This document shows, piece by piece, positions 1 to 8,800 of a stretch of DNA of 64,000 bases. This DNA is from Flagellimonas pacifica (GTDB lineage Bacteria; Bacteroidota; Bacteroidia; Flavobacteriales; Flavobacteriaceae). The notes beneath the pieces were generated by a model. The model was not told the origin of the DNA, searched no databases, and saw only the letters and a list, made by a program, of their open reading frames with translations. Where the stretch lies: the NCBI RefSeq assembly GCF_900215465.1, contig NZ_OBEH01000003.1, forward strand, positions 248,001 to 312,000. Reading direction: 5' to 3'. Each line of letters opens with the position of its first letter. The first letter of the stretch is position 1. The position numbers were made by a program, and so were the translations under genes.

Positions 1-23
1 TCTTTGTAAAATAGATTGGGAAC

Positions 24-773
24 ATGCTCAAAGAAGAACGACAACGGACAATTTTAAATGAGGTGGCATTGCACAATAAGGTGCTGCTTACTGATATTGC
101 TGATATTCTGGATGTCTCTATAGACACAGTTCGAAGGGATGTAAAAGAACTGGACGCTGATAACAAGTTACGTAAGGTACATGGTGGGGCAGTTGCATTG
201 GGTTTTACCAATACCACTGTAAGAAACACCAATATTTATGCACTTGAAGAGAAGAAGAAAATTGCCGAAAAAGCTGTGGGTTTACTAAAGGATGGCGGTG
301 TGATTTTTATTGATGGGGGTACTACCTGTGTGGAACTGGCCAGGAAAATTCCTGAAAATATTAAGCTGACCTGTTTTACGATGAGTTTGCCTGTGGCCCT
401 GGAACTTTTGGTTAAACCAAATGTCAAGGTTATTTTGATCGGAGGAGAAGTTTCTAGGGATTCTCAAATTTCATTGGGTGCAGGCGCTATTAATCAATTG
501 TCTGAAATTCATGTGGACTATAGTTTTATCGGAACGGGTTATGTAGATTCAGGCTATGGATTAACAGAGTTTGATTGGGACATTGTTCAGGTAAAAAAAG
601 CAGTCATAAAGGCATCCAAGAAAACCATACTGTTATCCATTTCTGAAAAATTGAATTCCCAACACCGTTATAAGACCTGTGACATCAATGCCATAAGTAC
701 CATGATTACCGAACTTGATCCCAACAATGGGCAGTTAAACCTTTTTAGAAACCAAGAGATTCACCTTTTATAA
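24..773 (+). CDS. DeoR-family transcriptional regulator
   Basis: A 249-residue regulator with the DeoR layout. The N-terminal winged helix-turn-helix covers about residues 5-55, with the recognition segment around VSIDTVRRDVKEL (31-43) and the family-typical KVHGGAV at 51-57. The C-terminal sugar-phosphate-sensing domain runs from about 75 to 235 and contains the FIDGGTT motif near residue 96. Proteins of this family usually repress sugar or amino-sugar genes and respond to a phosphorylated sugar. The stop codon overlaps the start of the next gene, murQ, by one base (TAATG), so the two are translationally coupled. A MurNAc-6-phosphate or GlcNAc-6-phosphate signal is a reasonable guess but not shown. 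The promoter lies at or before the window edge. Confidence 0.9.
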   Translation: MLKEERQRTILNEVALHNKVLLTDIADILDVSIDTVRRDVKELDADNKLRKVHGGAVALGFTNTTVRNTNIYALEEKKKIAEKAVGLLKDGGVIFIDGGTTCVELARKIPENIKLTCFTMSLPVALELLVKPNVKVILIGGEVSRDSQISLGAGAINQLSEIHVDYSFIGTGYVDSGYGLTEFDWDIVQVKKAVIKASKKTILLSISEKLNSQHRYKTCDINAISTMITELDPNNGQLNLFRNQEIHLL

Positions 774-1588
774 TGAAAATGGACTATACAAAAATTACTG
801 AGAGCCCTTCAAATTACGACAATTTGGAGCAAATGGACACCCACACCATTTTAGAGAGTATCAACAAAGAGGACCAGAAAATTGCTGAAGCCGTAGCTAA
901 GGTTATCCCACAAATTTCAAAATTGGTGGACATGACCGCTGAACGCTTTTTAAAAGGCGGAAGGCTTTTTTATATTGGAGCGGGAACTAGTGGTAGATTA
1001 GGTATTTTGGACGCTTCGGAGATTCCCCCTACATATGGATTGCCTCATGATAGGGTAGTGGGACTGATTGCCGGAGGGGATGTTGCTATTCGAAAATCGG
1101 TGGAACATGCAGAAGATGATCCAAAGCAGGCTTGGAAGGACTTGATGAAGTACAATATCGATTCCAATGATGTTCTGGTAGGGATTGCTGCTTCGGGAAC
1201 AACTCCTTATGTGCTTGGAGGTATAGCCGATGCTAAAGAAAATGGAATCCTGACCTCTGGTGTCACCAATAATCCAGGTTCACCATTAGCGACGGGCTCA
1301 GATATTCCAATTGAAATTAATGTGGGTCCTGAATTTTTGACTGGAAGTACCCGAATGAAAAGCGGAACAAGTCAAAAACTGGCTCTGAACATGATTACAA
1401 CCTCACTGATGATTAAAATAGGTCGAGTAAAAGGAAACAAAATGGTGAACATGCAATTAAGCAATACCAAACTGGTAGATCGCGGCACTCGATATATAGT
1501 TGAAGAACTGGGGTTAGATTATGATGCAGCTGGAAAAGCCTTGAAAAAATATGGTTCCGTAAAAAATGCTATTGAAGCACTAAAATAG
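773..1588 (+). CDS. murQ: N-acetylmuramic acid 6-phosphate etherase
   Basis: This enzyme cleaves the D-lactyl ether of MurNAc-6-phosphate to give GlcNAc-6-phosphate and lactate in cytoplasmic peptidoglycan recycling. The 271-residue protein has the SIS-domain signature IGAGTSGRLGILDASE at 68-83 and the second phosphate-binding loop AASGTT. The two residues that are catalytic in E. coli MurQ, Glu83 and Glu114, are present at the same numbers here (ASE83 and HAE114). The GPEFLTGSTRMKSGT block near 187-201 is also family-typical. It is slightly shorter than the roughly 300 residues of the E. coli enzyme, which is normal for Bacteroidota. It is co-transcribed with the upstream DeoR regulator and ends 3 bases before a convergent gene. 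Confidence 0.95.
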   Translation: MKMDYTKITESPSNYDNLEQMDTHTILESINKEDQKIAEAVAKVIPQISKLVDMTAERFLKGGRLFYIGAGTSGRLGILDASEIPPTYGLPHDRVVGLIAGGDVAIRKSVEHAEDDPKQAWKDLMKYNIDSNDVLVGIAASGTTPYVLGGIADAKENGILTSGVTNNPGSPLATGSDIPIEINVGPEFLTGSTRMKSGTSQKLALNMITTSLMIKIGRVKGNKMVNMQLSNTKLVDRGTRYIVEELGLDYDAAGKALKKYGSVKNAIEALK

Positions 1589-1591
1589 AAC

Positions 1592-2716
1592 TTACTGATT
1601 CTTGGGAATCAATTTGTAAACTCCCTTACCTTCAATCCCCACGTAAATAAATCCGTCTGGGGCTTGACGTACATTGCGAACACGACCCATACCATCGAGC
1701 AATTTTTCACGGTAGGTAACTTTGTTATTTTCAATGACCAAACGCTCCAAATATTGAAAAGCCAAAGAGCCTACGAGCAGATTTCCTTTCCACTTCGGAT
1801 ATTTGTTTGATGATACAAAGGTCATTCCCGAAGGGCCAATTGAAGGTGTCCATTGATAAATGGGTTGTTCCATTCCTGACTTGGAGGTTTCATCTGTAAT
1901 TTTGGTGCCGCTGTAGTTAATTCCATAAGTGATTATTGGCCAACCATAATTTTTCTTTTTCCCGACAATATTGATTTCATCTCCACCGCGTGGTCCATGT
2001 TCATGTTCCCAAAGTTTTCCGGTTTTTGGATGTAAGGTTATGCCTTGAGGATTTCGGTGCCCGTAGCTATAAATTGCAGTTTTTGCACCAGATTTATTCA
2101 CAAAAGGATTGTCTTTTGGGATTTGTCCATCATCATGGAGTCGATAGATTTTTCCACCATCCTTTGTAATGTCCTGAGGGTTCACATCCCTATTTCCACG
2201 ATCTCCCACAGAGAAAAACAGGTATCCTTCATTGTCAAACTCCAATCTGGAGCCAAAATGTTGTCCTTTGGTAGTGTTGGGAAGGGCCTTGTACAATACT
2301 TTTTTCTCAACGAGCTTATTGTTAGAGAGTTTAGCCCGCATTATGGTAGTATTACCACCTTTTCCACCGTCATCGTTTGATGAATAGGAAATATACAACC
2401 AACCATTATTGTTGTAATCCGGGTGCAGTTCAATATCCAAAAGGCCACCTTGACCTCGAACGTATATATTAGGAAGACCGTCTATTTCTGTAGTTTTTCC
2501 TTCTTTGAAGTGGAGTAATTTCCCTGCTTTTTCAGTAATCAACATTCCTCCACCTGGAATAAAAACCATTCCCCAAGGATTCTGAATGTCAGAAACTACC
2601 TCTTCAGCAGTAAAATCAATGGTTTTCGGAAGATTAATGCTATTATCCTTGTTTTGGGCACAAGATGAGGTAAGCATTACAACGAAAAAATAAGGAATGA
2701 GCGCACTTTTTTTCAT
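1592..2716 (-). CDS. PQQ-dependent sugar dehydrogenase-like lipoprotein (GSDH family)
   Basis: A 374-residue lipoprotein. The signal peptide ends in a lipobox with Cys19 (LTSSC), so the mature protein is membrane-anchored and exported. The rest is a six-bladed beta-propeller of the glucose/sorbosone dehydrogenase family: WGMVFIPGGGMLITEKAG near the start, GQHFGSRLEF with the conserved His, GDRGNRD, GHRNPQGITLHP, and EHEHGPRGGDEIN followed by NYGWP. Soluble PQQ enzymes of this family oxidise aldoses, but many members have no known substrate and the cofactor cannot be confirmed here. It is a single gene, convergent with murQ, with a tiny intergenic gap. It is not clearly linked functionally to either neighbour. 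Confidence 0.88.
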   Translation of the reverse strand: MKKSALIPYFFVVMLTSSCAQNKDNSINLPKTIDFTAEEVVSDIQNPWGMVFIPGGGMLITEKAGKLLHFKEGKTTEIDGLPNIYVRGQGGLLDIELHPDYNNNGWLYISYSSNDDGGKGGNTTIMRAKLSNNKLVEKKVLYKALPNTTKGQHFGSRLEFDNEGYLFFSVGDRGNRDVNPQDITKDGGKIYRLHDDGQIPKDNPFVNKSGAKTAIYSYGHRNPQGITLHPKTGKLWEHEHGPRGGDEINIVGKKKNYGWPIITYGINYSGTKITDETSKSGMEQPIYQWTPSIGPSGMTFVSSNKYPKWKGNLLVGSLAFQYLERLVIENNKVTYREKLLDGMGRVRNVRQAPDGFIYVGIEGKGVYKLIPKNQ

Positions 2717-2862
2717 AGATTTACGTTGAAATAATAGATTTTATAGACGAACTACGGCTTTTGATAGTCGAAAGATAAAGAGAATATATAAGTTTAGATA
2801 ATTACAATTAAGAATATTAAGGTCCCAAATCCGAGATATTCTACCATAACAAGACTTAACCT

Positions 2863-5800
2863 ATGCTCCCTCAAAAAACAAGGCATTTGCTATATGCCGT
2901 GTTGTTGGTGTTTTTATCCATATTTTGTTCCACGGTATTAGCAAAAACAGAGGTCAACAGGATACTGACTAAAATAGTATCCACCGTTTCTGAACCCAAG
3001 GTTGAAGAGGCACAAGCTTCTTCAAAAGCTGTTGACAAGGCAACTAAATCAGATGTTTTCTTATCTGCTAATAGCAGTATGTTCATGACCATTATCCAAG
3101 GAGCTAATGAGGAAGTGACTTGTCCTAATGACGGTAGTACACTTGCAAAATTTTTCCTTTGTGGAACCAGTGATATACGAACATTAACGTTAAGCCAATC
3201 AGGTGGTAGTTATGAATGGCAAAAACTTGACCCTAATACCTGCGCACCAACCGTAGTGGATGATTGTCCAACGATAAACGGTGCTTGTACTTGGAATACT
3301 GTAGGTACGAATGCCACATATAACTTAGATTCTGCTGGAGAGTTTAGAGTGAGGATTGGTTCTGGTCAATATTATTATTTTAAGTCTACACTAAACCCAT
3401 TAGACCCGCAGTTAATTAAGGAGGATATTATTTGTGGAAATCCTGGTAGGGTTGAAGTTACCAATGTGCCTGCAGGATATGAATATAGTTTGAACAATTC
3501 CGCAGGGCCTTACCAAGATGATCCTTTCTTTGATGTAACCGCTTCGGGAAATTACATGGTATGGGTGCGTTTAAAGAACGTATCTGCAAGTGCGTGTCTG
3601 TTTCCATCAAACACGGTCAATATTCAGGATTTGGATATAACTGTTGATGTTACGGCCAATGACATTCTTTGTAGTAGTGAATTGGGAAGTATAGATGTTT
3701 CCGTTTCCGGCGTTCCTGGGTTTTATACATACCGTTTAATAAAAAACGGTGTTACGGTTGATACTTTTGGACCTAATGGTTCCGATTCCTATACATTTGC
3801 AAACGTAAGCCCGGGAGTTTATAGTATTAGAGTGGACACCAATGATTGTTCTGAGACCGTAACTACAGATACAGGAGGTGCAACCATTGAAATTGGAAAT
3901 GGAATCAGTCCATTGGATGTTTCCGCAACGGCATCAGCAAGTTTTGGTTGTGGTGCAACGTCCGTTGATGTTAACCTAAGTACCTCTGGAGGAACGGCGC
4001 CTTATCGTTTTAGTGTAGATGGAGGACCATTTGGACCCACTTACACTGGATCTACCACCTTTACGGTTACAACTGCAGCAACCTATGCAATTTTAGTGGA
4101 AGATGCCAATGGATGTCAGCGAAGTGCTTCAGTTGATGTACCTAACATTCCGCCTCCAGTATTTAACATAACAGAAGAAGATGCCAATTGTGGAGGATCT
4201 AATAATGGGAGAATAACGGTTAATGTAACCAATGGATTTGGTTATGAGATTGAATACAGTATCGATAATGGGAGTAATTATCAAATCAGCAATGTATTTT
4301 CAAACCTTGCCCCGGGAACTTATGATATTGTATTGAGGTATGAGCAAGACTCATTTACCTGTACAACCACTCCAATAATGGGGACTATAGGGACACCTTC
4401 AACTATAAATGCCACGGCCACACCAGATTCTGTGCCTACTTGTACCAATGAAACGGGAGGACAGATCACAATTTCAGGAGTTTCAGGAGGGACAGCACCA
4501 TACGAATATAGTGTGGGAGCAGGTTTTGGAACCAATCCTGTTTTCTCCAGTTTAGGAGTGGGGACCTATACACCCTTAATAAGGGATGCCAACGGATGTG
4601 TGCAGCCACTTGCAGATATCGTTTTTAATACATTGAACAAACCAACGGATTTGACATTTGCAATTTCAAGCTTGGATTGTATCACAACTACAGCTTCAGT
4701 TGGATTGACAGTCACCGGAGGAACGGCTCCTTTTAATTATGAAATTATTGCACCCGCTGGTAGTGCAATCAACAATGGGAATAACGATACATTCTCAGGA
4801 TTGGGATTGGGAACCTACACTTTTCGGGTTACTGATGCTGAAGGATGTTCCTATGATGAGAGTTATGCCATAACCGATATTAGTTCAATAGGAGTTCAAG
4901 CGCAACAGACCAAAGTGGTTACCTGTGTAGGAGGTTCAGATGGTGAAGGACGTTTCCTTGTAGATGGATTTAATACCACATATAGTTATAGTATTGATGG
5001 GGGAACAGTTTTTACAGCACAGAATGCAGGAATAATTCCGGTAACTGGATTGACTGCTGGAAGTTATGTGATTTCTGTTACCGATGAAGACACCAATTGT
5101 ACCGATACTGCTACATTGACTATTGAAGAACCTTCTACTGCTTTTGCTATTTCTAGTTTGAATGTGACCGATATGAGTTGCCAAAATGGAAATATCGGAG
5201 CCGTTAGAGTGAATACTGTAGGTGGATGGGGAGGTAATAGATATACTTTGACCCAGCCGGATAGTTCAACAAGAGGGCCAAAAAATGGAAGTGTTTTCTC
5301 TAACCTTTCGCAGGCCGGAACCTATCTAGTTAGTGTTACTGACGCTAATGGGTGTACAGTCACAGATTCCTTTACATTAACCGCTTTGCAGGCCCCAACA
5401 TTAACTTTGGATTCTGGTGCTTCAGATTTGTGTTATGATAATTTCAACGCGGCCACCTTGGTAGTGAATGCAACTTTGGGTGCGGCACCATATCAATTTA
5501 GAATTAATGGAGGAGCTTTGGGTGTAGGCAATAGTTTTTCGGGGTTAACACCTGGAACCTATACCATTGAAGTTGTGGATGCCAATGATTGTAGGGATAC
5601 GGTAATCCAGACCATTGAACCTCAGGTAACTGCTTTGGCAACAACCATACAAGAACTGGATTGTGCTGGCCCTCCTGCACAAATTCAAGTGAATATTAGC
5701 AATGGGTATACTTCGGGTGGAGATTATGATATTTATGAAGTACAGATTAATGGAGGTGGTTACACTTCCAACAACAATAACATTACCGGAAATTCCTTCA

Positions 5801-8800
5801 TTTACAGTATTCTGAATGATGGTTCCATAACTTCTGATACTACCTATCAATTTTTGATTACAGATAGTCAAGGGTGTACCACAGAGTCAAATATTGTGAC
5901 GATAACTCCACCTGAAACCATAGCAGGTTCTGTAGTAGGGACGGATACCCAATGTGGTGATAATACGAGTGGTATTGTGGAGGTGATCGCTGATACCTCT
6001 CAAGGGGTTCCACCGTATGAGTTCAGTAACGATAATGGTGCCACGTTCAGTACACAAAATATCTTTTCAGGATATGGTCCTGGAACCCATGGAGGTTTTA
6101 TTGTTAGGGACAGCAGAGGATGTGTTAGTCCACCATATAGCGTGACCATTGCCGCAAGTGCACCATTAGATGCCACTGCAACACCAACTCCTGCAGTATG
6201 TTCTGCAGGAAATGTTAGAGGTTCAATTTCAACAACCATCAATAACGGAGTCGCTCCTTTTGATTATGTGTTGTTAGATGCTGGAGGAAATTTAGTTGCT
6301 CAATCCATAGGAACAGGTAGTACAACAGTAAATTTCCCGAATCTTGATGTTGGAAACTATACGATTGTTACTACAGATTCGCAAGGTTGTGAGGACAGGG
6401 ATGATGTGGTTCTTGACCAAAATGTATTGGATTTGATTCCATTGGATACACCGCCAGCGTTGTGTTCAGTAGTTGGGTTTACTTACCGTGTTCGTGCAAC
6501 AGGAGGTACGGCACCATATGAATTCCGATTGGTTGGAGACCCTACTTTTAATCCTGCTACTTCGGGAGGTGATACATATGACTTTACTGGTCAGGTAACT
6601 TTTGGTGTGACCTATTTTGTTGAGGTAAGAGACGCATTGGGATGTACCTATATTGAAGAAATAGACCCTATAACCGCCCCAAGTCCGGTTACGGTAGCGG
6701 CAACGACTACCACAGCATCCTGTAATGTTTCTGGAAGTGGAGGAATCGACTTTCAAGTTTCTGGCCTGCCTGCTAACCCAGCAAATTTTACGGTAACTCT
6801 TGAAAACACAGATACTGGGGCTACCATTTCAGGTCCAATCTCCTACACCAATGAGCCTATTCCATTTAATGATACATTCACAGGATTGGCGCCCGGTAAT
6901 TACCAGATCATAGTCACCGATACGGATACCGGATGTAGCGGAAGCACTTTGGTATTTATAGGATTCAGTTCACCCACCATTGTTGTGGATAACAATGTGC
7001 AAGCTACCTGTAATGCAGGTGCATTTGTTACCGTTAGAGGTTTTGGTGGAACAGCTCCTTTTGGCTATGCTTACGTTCCAACTGGAAATCCAGCCCCAAC
7101 CACCTTTGGAACGGATACTACTTTTGAGATATCTGGGCCATATCCTGTCGATTATGATTTTTATGTAGAGGATGCCAACGGATGTACTGCTTTGACCACG
7201 GTTACTGTATCCCAAGAACCAGGAATTCCAACTCCGGCAATAGATGTTACCAATCAATGTACTGCAACAAGTGGTTATCAAATAGAGGTTACAGCGCCAC
7301 TGTCAACAGGTTCTGGATTGCCTAATGAAACCTTTATGTACGATATTGGAAGTGGCTTTCAAAGCAGTGTGAATTTTGTTGTACCAAACCCTGGAAGTTA
7401 TGTTATTACCATAAGGGATGGTAATGGCTGTACCGACACTATTACCGCAGATGTCTTTGATTTCTTTGCTATATCTGCCGATGCCACATCTTTCCCAACC
7501 TGTAATGCTGGAGATGGTGTTATTACTGTAAACACTACGGGAGGTAGTGGTAATTTTGAATTCCAATTACGTGACGCTGGTACTTTGGTCAATATTGGAC
7601 CTGCACAAAGCTCCAATGTTTTTAACAGTGTGTTGCCTGGAGACTATAACATTTTGGTGACTGATTTAAGCTCTAACACGGCACCTCTTTGTTCAGATGA
7701 GGCTGTTGTAAGAGTATCTACGGTGAATACACCTGTGATTACAGCAACACCAAACACCAGTATTAGTTGTAATGGTGCCGCTGATGGTTCAATTTCAGTG
7801 GAACTTCAACCAGGTAGTGATACGGATACTCCTATAAATTATGTTTTGTATGATGGAGCGAGCTCAACAGTTTTGGCAGGACCACAGCCTTCACCAGTTT
7901 TTGATAATCTTGGGCCAAATACCTACCAAGTGGAAGTGGTTTCGGATAGAGGGTGTACAGACCGCTCGGGAGATGTTATCATTAATGAACCAACATTGTT
8001 GCAGGTGAATGCCATCAACACAGAATTCAGTTGCAACCCATCAAGCAATCAGTTTAGCACCGCCACAATTACAATTTATACCGATACCAATGGCGATGGT
8101 TCAGGAACTGCAACCGGAACAGGGCCATACACTTATAGCATGAACGATGGCACCCCACAGTTTGATGGTACTAATTTTCAAACTAGCAATGTATTTGAGG
8201 TTATTGATAATGGTACCAACCAAAGTATCATTCTTACTGCTCGAGATCAAAATGGATGTGAAGAAACAACTACGGTTAATATAAATACTCCTACGGATAT
8301 AACATTTAGTTATTCAGTTGACCAGCTTACTTGTGATGCATCAGGGACAGCTGTAAATCCCGGTTCCATAACCATTATTGTAAATGAGGGTCCTGGAAAC
8401 TATGAGGTGGAGATATTGCCATTGGGCTCTGAACCAGCTAGAAGTTCCTCTGGAACAGATAGGGTTACTTGGCCTATTTCAACTCCGGGAGATTATATTT
8501 TTGCGGTAACCGATATTGGTAGCGGAGGATGTACATATTTAACATCCACCGTTAATATGCCTGAGTACAATACCATTGAGGCAATAATAGCGGAGGTACG
8601 GCCAGTTACCTGTTTTAACGGTAATGATGGAGAAATCAGTTTGGAAATCAATAACTATAGTGGGGTATATAACTACGAAGTTTTTTCTAGAGATAATTCA
8701 GGAGTAGAAACCACAACTGGGGTAACGGGAAGTTTTGATACCAACGCACCTATCAATACTCCAGAAATAATAGGAGGCCTTCCAGCTGGTAACCTTATTG

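Noticed and set aside
5545..5871. 108-residue frame on the minus strand inside the giant surface gene, and others like it
   Set aside because: It mirrors the skewed composition of the repeat region; no independent gene feature supports it.
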